Source: Albidovulum aestuarii (GTDB lineage: Bacteria; Pseudomonadota; Alphaproteobacteria; Rhodobacterales; Rhodobacteraceae). From it: a stretch of 64,000 nucleotides of DNA. The stretch's first letter is position 1. Every line of letters starts with the position of its first letter. The position numbers and the translations under genes were made by a program. The notes under the pieces are model-generated. The model had not been told where the DNA came from and ran no database searches. It worked only from the letters and a program-made list of their open reading frames with translations. Where the stretch lies: NCBI RefSeq assembly GCF_029961185.1, contig NZ_JASBQQ010000002.1:186001-250000 (forward strand). Direction: 5' to 3'. Shown here piece after piece: positions 8,156 to 14,774 of the stretch.

Positions 8156-9278
8156 CGGCGGCCCCCATCAATACGTCGTTCAGATCAAGACCTTCCGGCA
8201 CCGGCACGATCCGGGCCTTCAGCCCCGCTCGCTTCGCCATAGCGCGACGGCAGCCCGACAAGAGCTTCGCGCGCGTGAGGCGTGGTTCGCTGTCTCCGTC
8301 TTGGATGAAGATCAGTTCACGGACCCATTCCGGCGGCACGAAGGCCTCGGCATCTTCCAAGTCCGGGATGCCTGCGAATTTCCTGCCCTTCCCGAGCATG
8401 CGTTGGCCCGCCATGTTGCCGAGATCGACGCCGCACCAAAACGCAGCCTCGGCATGCGTCCCGCCGATCATGGCAGACAGGGTCGTCTCGATCCCCTCGG
8501 CCATGATCAGCTGCGGCACTGACCCCAACGGCTGCAGCCGGATTGCGCCCCCCTTCTTTGATCCGAGGGTCTTCTTGGCTTTCTGCGGCTTGCCGGTCTT
8601 TGGATCGGTGATCTCGGCCTTGCCCTTCGGTTTCGACAGGTCGAGCCATGTCCGGTGCACACCTGAAAACTTGCCGTCGGGCCCCTGGATTGCGGCAAGC
8701 ATCGCCGGGCCCCGGTGAACCTCGCGCCACTGCTGGCCATCGTCGGACACCATGTACGGACAGGCCGGATGGTAGCGCAGGCATTTCGGCATCCGGGTCA
8801 GGATGTCCGACCGGATGCCACGCAAGGTCAGGTAGCCGCGCACGGGCGTCGCCTCGGGCTGCACCGCCTCATCCCAGATCTTCCATGCCGCCCGGCGGGC
8901 ATTCTCGCGGTACTTCTGCTGTTCCCGCTGTTGCCGCTCCCGGTTTTCCCGGTCGCGGCGTTCCCGTTCCGACAGCTCGGCCGCGCTCAGTTCCTGCTTA
9001 GGACCGCAGAGCCAGTCGAGCGCTGGCAGGAAGTCGAGGCCACGGACAAACATGACCAGATGAACCTGGTCCCCCTTGGCGCCACAGATCCGGCAGTTGA
9101 ACAGGTTCTTCGACGTGTTGATCGAAAATCTGTCCCGACCGCCGCACCCGACGCCGGGGCACGGGCCGACCCATTCGCGGCCAGCGCGCACCAGACCATT
9201 GATGTGCAGAAGATCGGCAACATCCTTGATCGGCTTGGCCTTTGCGTCGGCCAGGCGATGATCGCTTGTCGTGACCAT
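8145..9278 (-). CDS. Phage DNA primase with zinc finger and Toprim domain
   Basis: 377 residues. The N-terminal CHC2-type zinc finger uses cysteines 40, 45, 62 and 65 (GPCPGVGC ... NCRICG). A charged Arg/Glu/Gln coiled region (about 95-130) leads to a DUF7146-like and Toprim section with the catalytic glutamate in MAEGIETTLS (about 258-267) and the metal site IQDGDSEP (about 318-325). It synthesises RNA primers for phage replication. It lies just upstream of, and overlapping, the SF3 helicase gene, as in many temperate phages of Rhodobacterales. Confidence 0.92.
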   Translation of the reverse strand: MVTTSDHRLADAKAKPIKDVADLLHINGLVRAGREWVGPCPGVGCGGRDRFSINTSKNLFNCRICGAKGDQVHLVMFVRGLDFLPALDWLCGPKQELSAAELSERERRDRENRERQQREQQKYRENARRAAWKIWDEAVQPEATPVRGYLTLRGIRSDILTRMPKCLRYHPACPYMVSDDGQQWREVHRGPAMLAAIQGPDGKFSGVHRTWLDLSKPKGKAEITDPKTGKPQKAKKTLGSKKGGAIRLQPLGSVPQLIMAEGIETTLSAMIGGTHAEAAFWCGVDLGNMAGQRMLGKGRKFAGIPDLEDAEAFVPPEWVRELIFIQDGDSEPRLTRAKLLSGCRRAMAKRAGLKARIVPVPEGLDLNDVLMGAADGR

Positions 9279-9288
9279 GTCCCTCGTC

Positions 9289-9597
9289 TCAGTCTTGCTG
9301 GCGTTTCAGCGCCTCTTGTGCGCGGCCAAGCCGCCATTCGTGGAACCGTGCGAGGTTCCGCTTCAAATCGAACATCTCCGACCCGCGTGCCGGTCCCGGC
9401 GCCAAGGTGGTGAGAACGTCGAAATTCAGGGCAAGCCGACTGATCGCCGGTATGTCCGAAAGATGGCCCCGCACATCGCGGGCGCAGGCAAGCATCAGGT
9501 TCTGGCGCTTCTGATCGCTGCAGGGGTTGACCGCATAGGCCGCCATCGCTTCTGCGAAGACATGATCGGCCATAGTCATCTGCCCCTCGTTCATCAC
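9289..9597 (-). CDS. Small phage protein, function unknown
   Basis: 102 residues, mostly helical, starting MMNEGQMTMADHVF. No family recognised. The start overlaps the stop of the preceding gene by four bases (ATGA), and the stop is 10 bp before the primase start, so it is a genuine member of the early operon. Cysteines at about residues 26 and 39 show no metal-binding pattern. Confidence 0.7.
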   Translation of the reverse strand: MMNEGQMTMADHVFAEAMAAYAVNPCSDQKRQNLMLACARDVRGHLSDIPAISRLALNFDVLTTLAPGPARGSEMFDLKRNLARFHEWRLGRAQEALKRQQD

Positions 9598-9839
9598 CGC
9601 GCTCCCGAGGTGGTCCGGACTGATCCGCGATCGCCGTAGACCTCGGCCAGCTGCGAAAGGCTCAGGTGCTGAAGAAAGGCCGGAACCTCTGTCAGGTGGC
9701 GGATCTCAGACCGCAGGCCGTTGACGGTGACCAATCGTTGCCGCCCGCCAACTGTTTTCGTTCCAGGCCGGTCTGGCTGCGTCACGGGCGACCAGCGTCC
9801 GAGGGTCAGGCGTTCATAGAACCAGATGTGGGCGGTCAT
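9594..9839 (-). CDS. Small phage protein, function unknown
   Basis: 81 residues (MTAHIWFYERLTLGRWSPVT...). No recognisable domain. ATGA overlaps on both sides (with the ParB-like gene upstream and the 102-residue gene downstream) and codon use like its neighbours argue that it is real. It may be an accessory replication or anti-host protein, but nothing in the sequence decides this. Confidence 0.68.
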   Translation of the reverse strand: MTAHIWFYERLTLGRWSPVTQPDRPGTKTVGGRQRLVTVNGLRSEIRHLTEVPAFLQHLSLSQLAEVYGDRGSVRTTSGAR

Positions 9840-10771
9840 GTTACAGCCCTCATGGCTTTGCGCTCACGCGCGGCCACGGCCGCCATTTGCTCTGCAATCG
9901 CCGCCTCGCCAGAGACCGCGAGAGGGGTCGTGCCGTCGGACAGGTGGCGACGCAAAAGCGTCACGAGCGTCGCCTTCGCCAGCTCACGCGGTGATTTACC
10001 CACATAGTCGGGACGTTTGGCGACGACGGTCATCGCATCGAGAATTTTCAACAGGTCATGCGCGGCGCAGAAGGTCCGAAGGTCCGCATCGAGCGTGCCG
10101 GGTCCGACCTCGATCAGCGCATAGAACCACGGAACAAGAACTCTCACCGCGAAATGATTGACAGTCACCCCAGGTTGGGACCTGACCGCATCGAGCGCGG
10201 CGGTGATCATCGCCGACCGCCCCGCCTCGACATGCCGCCGGATCTCCATGATGCAATTCAGCGATCCGACCCGCAGCGTTGTCCTGCTTGGATTGTAGGT
10301 CAGAAGTCGGCATCCGGCCGCCTCGACTGCGTCACGCGATCGAACCGCCCAATCCACATTCGCCGCTAATGCCGCCTTGTAGATATTTGGCGCGGTCATG
10401 CGGATCACTGAACCGTTGATCGCCGCAAAGGCCGCCGCCTGACCGGCCTCGGCCGTCATAACGATCATGGCCGGCACTTGGGTGAACCCGGCTATCTTCG
10501 CCGCATGGGTCCGGTGCTGACCATCTATCAGCGAATAGAGGCCACCGACAATCGGGGCCACCACGACCGGCGTGAACATCGACCAATTGAACCCCTTGGC
10601 GATCTTGTCGATCGCCGCCCAGTTCGACTTGCCGAGCGGGCGCTGGAAACTGTCATCGACCCTGAGAGTGTCGATGTCGAGCCAGCGCAATTCTGGCACC
10701 GCGCCCGCCCGAACATCCTCCGGCGGCAGGTACCGGCGATGATCGACATCGATGGACCGAAGATCGCTCAT
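9836..10771 (-). CDS. ParB/sulfiredoxin-like nuclease-domain phage protein
   Basis: 311 residues from the ATG at 10771, which overlaps the DUF1937 stop (ATGA); longer starts would run into that gene. The N-terminal ParB-like fold shows the signature IDGQHRTHAAK preceded by FTPVVVAP, where Asp-Gly-x-His-Arg is the nucleotide-binding motif of the ParB/Srx superfamily. The C-terminal two thirds is helical without a clear HTH. Free-standing proteins of this type in phages may be CTPases, nucleases or anti-restriction factors. It is not a partition ParB, since no parA is seen nearby. Confidence 0.82.
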   Translation of the reverse strand: MSDLRSIDVDHRRYLPPEDVRAGAVPELRWLDIDTLRVDDSFQRPLGKSNWAAIDKIAKGFNWSMFTPVVVAPIVGGLYSLIDGQHRTHAAKIAGFTQVPAMIVMTAEAGQAAAFAAINGSVIRMTAPNIYKAALAANVDWAVRSRDAVEAAGCRLLTYNPSRTTLRVGSLNCIMEIRRHVEAGRSAMITAALDAVRSQPGVTVNHFAVRVLVPWFYALIEVGPGTLDADLRTFCAAHDLLKILDAMTVVAKRPDYVGKSPRELAKATLVTLLRRHLSDGTTPLAVSGEAAIAEQMAAVAARERKAMRAVT

Positions 10772-11250
10772 ACTGAAACCCCCGCATAAACATGCACCGT
10801 CCTGTTCCGGCCAATCGCTTCCCGCACCTCGTGCCAGATGCCGACCGACTGGTCCCAACCTGGAATCGATGGCACGACAACCGATCGCGACGCCGCGAGG
10901 ATCGGTGCGCACCACCGGGTCCAGAAATCGGCATCGAGCGGGTCAAGGGTCGCGTCGGTGTGGCACATGTCGGCTGCCATCACGATCGGCGACACTGCGG
11001 TGATCCCGAGCTTGGCAAGCCGGGCGGAGACACGCGAAGCGCGCTCCATCGCATCGGCCGAGGCGTGGAACGACCAGTTGCCGCGATCATCGAGGGTAAC
11101 CTTCGAATAGGGCGTCGCGAGATAGACGAGGCCCGAGGCCAGCGCCGCGACCGATTCGTCCGTCTCGCCGAAGCGAACTAAGAGGGCTTTCTCACGCGCG
11201 ATCCGGGCCAGTGCCTGCCAGTCCGGGGTTTGGCTCTGAAGCGGGTTCAT
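10768..11250 (-). CDS. DUF1937 family protein (nucleoside deoxyribosyltransferase-like)
   Basis: 160 residues containing the DUF1937 pattern: VYLATPYS near residue 42, a helix with A..A..L...G..AVSPIVMA, then FWTRWCAPILAASRSVVVPSIPGWDQSVGIWHEV (listed here as its shorter parts FWTRWC and SIPGWDQSVG). The fold resembles nucleoside 2-deoxyribosyltransferases, which swap or remove bases of deoxynucleosides. In a phage this could reshape the nucleotide pool or supply modified bases, but the activity is not demonstrated for the family. ATGA overlaps on both sides place it in the early operon. Confidence 0.82.
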   Translation of the reverse strand: MNPLQSQTPDWQALARIAREKALLVRFGETDESVAALASGLVYLATPYSKVTLDDRGNWSFHASADAMERASRVSARLAKLGITAVSPIVMAADMCHTDATLDPLDADFWTRWCAPILAASRSVVVPSIPGWDQSVGIWHEVREAIGRNRTVHVYAGVSV

Positions 11251-11384
11251 GCCGAACCCCGCGTCATGCCGGAATGAAAAAGGGCGCGACGACCGAGGTA
11301 CGGAACCGCCGCGCCAAGTGACCGCCCGTCAGGTTTCGTCAGGACTTGGGTCGGGACGTTGGGCGGATTGCAATGCGAATTCAT
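11247..11384 (-). CDS. 45-residue phage microprotein
   Basis: Begins MNSHCNPPNVPTQVL and has no known domain. A strong GGAGG lies six bases before the ATG at 11384. The ATG overlaps the previous stop (TGATG) and the stop overlaps the DUF1937 start (ATGA). This seamless fit in the operon is the main evidence that it is translated. Function unknown; it could mainly serve to couple translation. Confidence 0.6.
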   Translation of the reverse strand: MNSHCNPPNVPTQVLTKPDGRSLGAAVPYLGRRALFHSGMTRGSA

Positions 11385-11710
11385 CAGAAACCTCCGGCCA
11401 GCGCGTGCCAGAATAGCCCGGCGGAGATCAGGGTCAGGACCAGCGACAGCATAAGCGTGCGGATCGACCGGCGCAGATGGATCTCGGTCTTTTCATTCAG
11501 GCGCCGCGCGGCGTCGAGATGTTCGCGCGACCGGGCTATGGTCTGCGTCTTGAATTCATCCAGACGCACGCTCTCCAGCGCAGCAATCTCGGCCAGAATT
11601 CCCTCCACGAAGGCGCGGTCGACAGTCATCCGGACGGTTCCGGAGGCCAACTGCACCCGAAGTCGCTCGGATGGGCGCAGGACCGACGCTTTTGTCGTGA
11701 CGTTTGTCAT
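11384..11710 (-). CDS. Small phage membrane protein with C-terminal anchor
   Basis: 108 residues from the ATG at 11710, preceded by GGAGG at five bases. Residues about 20-80 are a charged helix that could form a coiled coil; the last about 25 residues, beginning TLMLSLVLTLISAGLFW, form one transmembrane segment. Topology would be tail-anchored with the bulk in the cytoplasm. Such proteins in phage early operons may act in superinfection exclusion or membrane attachment of replication, but no family is recognised. Confidence 0.72.
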   Translation of the reverse strand: MTNVTTKASVLRPSERLRVQLASGTVRMTVDRAFVEGILAEIAALESVRLDEFKTQTIARSREHLDAARRLNEKTEIHLRRSIRTLMLSLVLTLISAGLFWHALAGGF

Positions 11711-11832
11711 GATGCCTCCGCTGAAAAAGGGGGCCGGCCGAAACCGGCCCCAAGTCCAACAGGGAGGTAATCCCGGGAAAGCGTCCCGGCCCGCATCCGG
11801 CGCAACGCGCTGAGGATTCTTGCACCGCCCAT
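11707..11832 (-). CDS. 41-residue phage microprotein
   Basis: Starts MGGARILSALRRMRAG. The stop overlaps the next gene (ATGA) and the ATG shares one base with the stop of the gene before it (TGATG). A G-rich stretch (GGGGGT) seven bases upstream could serve as ribosome site. Basic, no domain. Support is mainly from operon geometry. Confidence 0.5.
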   Translation of the reverse strand: MGGARILSALRRMRAGTLSRDYLPVGLGAGFGRPPFSAEAS

Positions 11833-11957
11833 CACCAGACCCCCTTGATGCGGGCGAAAAACTTTTCCGACAGCAAAGCAAAGCGATCCGCCCTTGCGCG
11901 GGCGCGCTTTGCGCGGACAGCGTAATAACGGGCAGCGGCGCGCCACAGGAGCTTCAT
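11832..11957 (-). CDS. 41-residue basic phage microprotein
   Basis: Begins MKLLWRAAARYYAVRAKRAR and ends FFARIKGVW. Strongly basic amphipathic helix, no known family. The ATG overlaps the stop of the HTH-like gene before it (ATGA) and its stop overlaps the next start. Small basic, aromatic-rich peptides in this position of Rhodobacterales prophages could bind nucleic acid or membranes; this is inference. Confidence 0.55.
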   Translation of the reverse strand: MKLLWRAAARYYAVRAKRARARADRFALLSEKFFARIKGVW

Positions 11958-12316
11958 GCTGCCGCCTCCGGATCTATGACCTGAAAGACCGCTTCAGCGC
12001 CGACCAGCGCGATGACGGCCAGCACATAGCGGAAATGCGGCGTGTTCTCGCAGGCAATCCAGTTCTTGACCGTGCGGGACGTCACCGGACGGTGATCCTT
12101 CGTCAGGACCTCGGCCGCGATCTCGGCCAGCTCGTTCTCGCTGACCGCCTCTGGAAACGCCTTCCACAGAAGCCCGGCAAACCATGCCCGCTCGGCCTCA
12201 ACCGGGCTCAGCGCCCCCCGCGATTTTCTGAAAGACATTTCAGACGATCCCCTGCTACCGTTTACCCGTGAGTGGTGTTTTGGTAGCTGGAAGGACCGGG
12301 GGGACGTGGCGTTCAT
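11954..12316 (-). CDS. Small phage regulator-like protein with putative HTH
   Basis: 120 residues from the ATG at 12316, preceded by AGGAGG at seven bases and overlapping the Cro-like stop (ATGA); an internal ATG at about 12238 would give 94 residues. The C-terminal half reads VTSRTVKNWIACENTP followed by a hydrophobic helix. To me this looks like a helix-turn-helix in which SRTVKNWI is the recognition helix. By position (second gene after cro) it could be a CII-like activator, but this is not proven by sequence. Confidence 0.65.
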   Translation of the reverse strand: MNATSPRSFQLPKHHSRVNGSRGSSEMSFRKSRGALSPVEAERAWFAGLLWKAFPEAVSENELAEIAAEVLTKDHRPVTSRTVKNWIACENTPHFRYVLAVIALVGAEAVFQVIDPEAAA

Positions 12317-12522
12317 GCTGCGTCCTCCTGTGTTTTCAGGGGCGGATGCTCGGCAATGTAGGCGCGGATGCGATCAGCGGTGGCGAGCGAGCAAGAACCA
12401 CGACCAGACTTCCACTTCGACCAGGCAGAGCCGGACGCACCTGTTGCGCGCTGCACGACGGTCGTCGGCTGCACCCCGCACGCCTCGGCATAGACCTCTA
12501 CTTCGGAAAGAAACTGCTCCAT
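12313..12522 (-). CDS. Cro-like HTH repressor
   Basis: 69 residues with a compact helix-turn-helix: VQPTTVVQRATGASGSAWSK, followed by LATADRIRAYIAEH. First gene of the leftward early operon and divergent from the CI-like repressor, the standard Cro position. The intergenic region holds one TAGGC-N6-GCCTA palindrome (12535-12550) inside the likely promoter of this gene. It is expected to shut off repressor synthesis during lytic growth; exact binding sites are inferred. Confidence 0.78.
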   Translation of the reverse strand: MEQFLSEVEVYAEACGVQPTTVVQRATGASGSAWSKWKSGRGSCSLATADRIRAYIAEHPPLKTQEDAA

Positions 12523-12534
12523 GGCAGATAGTGA

Positions 12535-12550
12535 TAGGCCAAAAAGCCTA
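12535..12550. promoter_or_regulatory. Prophage operator O1 (TAGGC-N6-GCCTA)
   Basis: TAGGCCAAAAAGCCTA, a palindrome with perfect 5-bp arms, 12 bp upstream of the cro-like ATG. On the minus strand it falls between a TTGAGC -35-like and a TATCAC -10-like hexamer (17-bp spacing). Two more copies of the same design lie at the rightward promoter (13546, 13576). Confidence 0.75.
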
Positions 12551-12609
12551 CATGCTCAAGATATTTTAATCCGATTTTCTCGTTCGAACCCCTGTTGCAC
12601 TTTAAGTCT

Positions 12610-12957
12610 ATGAATGATCGTACTTTTGCAGACCGACTGAAGTGGGTGATAGACAACGACCCAGACCTGACTGAGGCAGGTCTGGCCGTTAAAGCTGGAC
12701 TAGCAAACAGCACAGTCCGAAAGCTTCTCGCGGGGACGGTCCAAAATCCACGCATGGACACAGCAAAGAAGATTTGTGCCGCGCTCGGAACGACCGTCGA
12801 TCAATTCATGAAGCCGGATCTGACCCCGGAGGAACGCGAGATAATCCGGCTGACAGCGCTCTTACCCGATCACCTCCGCCGCCAAGTTCTAGGATTCGTA
12901 CAAGGCGTTGCTGCAGGGCTGGATCTTCCTCCGCAAGAATCTGGCGAAGAAGGATGA
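12610..12957 (+). CDS. CI-like XRE-family repressor without peptidase domain
   Basis: 115 residues from the ATG at 12610. The XRE-type helix-turn-helix spans about residues 5-60 (LTEAGLAVKAGLANSTVRKL, then NPRMDTAKKICAALGTTV). The C-terminal part (about 65-115) is a short helical, probably dimerising tail. There is no S24/LexA-type autoprotease domain, so classical RecA-stimulated cleavage is not expected. Divergent from the Cro-like gene; with TAGGC-type operators at both early promoters, it is the best candidate immunity repressor. Confidence 0.82.
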   Translation: MNDRTFADRLKWVIDNDPDLTEAGLAVKAGLANSTVRKLLAGTVQNPRMDTAKKICAALGTTVDQFMKPDLTPEEREIIRLTALLPDHLRRQVLGFVQGVAAGLDLPPQESGEEG

Positions 12958-13081
12958 TAATTCCGGCGTCGGTCATTCTAAAAAATTCCCTTACTCAGTG
13001 ATTATAGAATCTGAAAATTCGCCGTATGGTTGACTTTCGCTGGGCGCTTATCCGGCAAGAATTGGAATTTGGAGTAACCTC

Positions 13082-13474
13082 ATGACATGTACGCCGCGCC
13101 TGCTGGTCGCGATGGTCACAGCCAGCCTGTGGTCAGCGACCGCGATCGCACAAGAAAGCTACGAATCGATCCACAAGGAAGCCTCCCAAAAGTGGGCGGA
13201 ATTCCTTGGCATAGCCGACGCCTGCTCGTACTCGAACAGGCAAGATCGGATCGCGGCGGAAGCTGAGAAAGCAGCAGCGACACTGCATCCCGGAATCGTC
13301 GCCTGGATCACGGGCGAACAGGCAGAGGCGGCCAAGAGTCTCACAGTAAGTTGGACGCTGACCTACACAGTTGCCAAGCTGAACCCTAGCTGCCTTCAGG
13401 CCGACTTTCTGGAACAGACTTGGTACCGCTTGATGAATGAGGCACTGGACAAGATCGATCGCCGCGAAAACTGA
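13082..13474 (+). CDS. Secreted protein of unknown function (prophage cargo/moron)
   Basis: 130 residues with a clear signal peptide: MTCTPRLLVAMVTASLWSAT, cleavage expected after ATAIAQ near residue 24. The mature part is a small helical protein with two cysteines (about 48 and 104) that could form a disulfide. A GGAG lies eight bases before the ATG. It stands alone between the repressor and the rightward operator, flanked by AT-rich DNA, which is typical of lysogenic-conversion genes expressed from the prophage. No family recognised; it may alter the envelope or host fitness. Confidence 0.7.
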   Translation: MTCTPRLLVAMVTASLWSATAIAQESYESIHKEASQKWAEFLGIADACSYSNRQDRIAAEAEKAAATLHPGIVAWITGEQAEAAKSLTVSWTLTYTVAKLNPSCLQADFLEQTWYRLMNEALDKIDRREN

Positions 13475-13545
13475 ATGGATATCGTATGACCGAGACCGAG
13501 ACCGCGACCGAACCACCAAAGTATGCACGACCCATAAAGACTGAG

Positions 13546-13597
13546 TAGGCTTTTATGCCTACTTTGAGATTGACGTAGGCTTTTCAGCCTATATAGT
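13546..13597 (+). promoter_or_regulatory. Rightward prophage promoter with operators O2 and O3
   Basis: O2 TAGGCTTTTATGCCTA (13546-13561) and O3 TAGGCTTTTCAGCCTA (13576-13591) are 30 bp apart centre to centre, on the same helix face. O3 fills exactly the 16-bp spacer between a -35 TTGACG (13570-13575) and a -10 TATAGT (13592-13597), so repressor binding would block RNA polymerase. This promoter reads into the operon from 13629 through the integrase gene. Confidence 0.82.
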
Positions 13598-13601
13598 GCC
13601 T

Positions 13602-13622
13602 CTCCATCGAAACCCGATGGAG
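13602..13622 (+). promoter_or_regulatory. Leader hairpin covering the Shine-Dalgarno of the rightward operon
   Basis: Perfect 8-bp stem CTCCATCG/CGATGGAG with a five-base loop. Its 3' arm contains the GGAG of the ribosome site for the ATG at 13629. It lies at the very 5' end of the expected transcript and may limit translation of the first gene. Confidence 0.65.
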
Positions 13623-13628
13623 GCGCAG

Positions 13629-13850
13629 ATGGATCGGCTGACACCCACACTCACGGACCTGTCCGCGCCCCGCGGCCATGGCGGCGACGATAACGGCATG
13701 CTGGCGGCGCTTGTGGACTGGGTCCAACGCGACCGCCGCGCCATCCCCACCCTTCTCGCCCTCATGGCCGCCGCCATTCTCGCCGCATCCCTCATCGCCG
13801 ACCACGCCATCCCGGCGCTGGTGGCATTTCAGCTGGGGGGCGCATCATGA
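13629..13850 (+). CDS. Small phage membrane protein, first gene of rightward operon
   Basis: 73 residues from the ATG at 13629 (GGAGG five bases upstream). A polar N-terminal half is followed by one membrane helix in IPTLLALMAAAILAASLIA (about residues 40-58). ATGA overlap with the next gene. No family recognised; possibly membrane-bound immunity or exclusion function, inferred only from size and location. Confidence 0.68.
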   Translation: MDRLTPTLTDLSAPRGHGGDDNGMLAALVDWVQRDRRAIPTLLALMAAAILAASLIADHAIPALVAFQLGGAS

Positions 13851-13996
13851 TCGGCGGTGCGATCTTCACCGGTGGCCTTTTGATGGTCGGTGCTGCCCTT
13901 TCCGGAGGCCAGGCCATTCACGCCCGCCCGGGTCTTGGCGCCGGGCTGGTTGTCGGGGGTTTCGTGCTGGCCCTTCTCTCAGGAGTTTTGACATGA
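13847..13996 (+). CDS. 49-residue phage membrane protein
   Basis: Begins MIGGAIFTGGLLMVGAA. Two short glycine-rich hydrophobic segments (about 3-20 and 31-47) separated by a polar turn (GGQAIHARPG), so a small hairpin membrane protein. ATG overlaps the previous stop and the stop overlaps the next ATG (ATGA both times). Too small for confident homology; real by operon geometry. Confidence 0.62.
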   Translation: MIGGAIFTGGLLMVGAALSGGQAIHARPGLGAGLVVGGFVLALLSGVLT

Positions 13997-14433
13997 GCCA
14001 TGAACGCACCATGACCAACATCGAGCGGGTCGCGGTTTTCTCTGCCCAAATGGCGACGAAGACTTCCGGCAAAGACCGTGTTGAGCTGTTTCAGAACGCT
14101 GTCATCGAGACGGGCGGCGATTGGCACTACCCGGAAACGGAAGGGCAGCCCGGCCGGGGCGCGTTCGAGGTTCAACTTCTCGGAATTGTGGCACACGGCA
14201 TCGATGCCGCAGAAGCCGTGAACTGCTGGGCCGCGAAGGCAAAACTTGCCGTTGACCGAGCTGCCCATGTGGGCGCGGCGGAACTGATCGTCCTGCACGA
14301 GCTGAAGGATTGCAGCGACGAGGTTCTTCGCGAGGCCGCCGAGACGGTCAGGCTGCACTCTCAGGATCAGCGCGCTATCGCTGCCGGGCGGCGGGTCGAG
14401 ATGATGTTTCGGACAAAGGAAGCGGCAGCATGA
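13993..14433 (+). CDS. Phage protein of unknown function
   Basis: 146 residues, start at 13993 fixed by the ATGA overlap with the preceding gene. A soluble mixed alpha/beta protein: N-terminal MSHERTMTNIERVAVFSAQM, a middle GRGAFEVQLLGIVAHGIDAA, and a helical C-terminus ending RRVEMMFRTKEAAA. No domain recognised. It is the largest gene of the front part of the rightward operon. Confidence 0.72.
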   Translation: MSHERTMTNIERVAVFSAQMATKTSGKDRVELFQNAVIETGGDWHYPETEGQPGRGAFEVQLLGIVAHGIDAAEAVNCWAAKAKLAVDRAAHVGAAELIVLHELKDCSDEVLREAAETVRLHSQDQRAIAAGRRVEMMFRTKEAAA

Positions 14434-14531
14434 TCGCCGCCACCCTTATCCCCGCCATGGCAGTACTCATCCTCTGCGGCCTGATCCTCTGCGCAGGCGA
14501 GGCCATCGCCGATCTGAACGGAGATCGCTGA
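14430..14531 (+). CDS. 33-residue phage membrane peptide
   Basis: Starts MIAATLIPAMAVLILCGLIL, one transmembrane helix, then a short acidic tail ending NGDR. ATGA overlap with the preceding stop, AAGGA about nine bases upstream, and three bases before the next gene. Function unknown. Confidence 0.55.
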   Translation: MIAATLIPAMAVLILCGLILCAGEAIADLNGDR

Positions 14532-14534
14532 GCC

Positions 14535-14774
14535 ATGCCGCGCATCACTTTCACCGCCCGACCCATCAACGCCCCGCAGGCCAGCCGCAAGGGCGGACGG
14601 CGCACCCTGCGCGACAACAAGGGACCTGAAAAGATGGCCGGGCATGCGCGGGGGCTGGGCACCCCGCCGCGCTCAACCCTGCCGCACGGTGCGGCGTTCA
14701 TTTTCATCATCCCGTTCGCGGTCGTTTTCTGGACAGGCATCCTTCATTGGGCCGTCGGAAAGATGTTCCCGTGA
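14535..14774 (+). CDS. Small phage protein with C-terminal membrane anchor
   Basis: 79 residues. The basic N-terminal 45 residues (KGGRRTLRDNKGP) are followed by one membrane helix in AAFIFIIPFAVVFWTGILHW (about 53-72). The stop overlaps the next start (GTGA). No family recognised. Confidence 0.65.
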   Translation: MPRITFTARPINAPQASRKGGRRTLRDNKGPEKMAGHARGLGTPPRSTLPHGAAFIFIIPFAVVFWTGILHWAVGKMFP

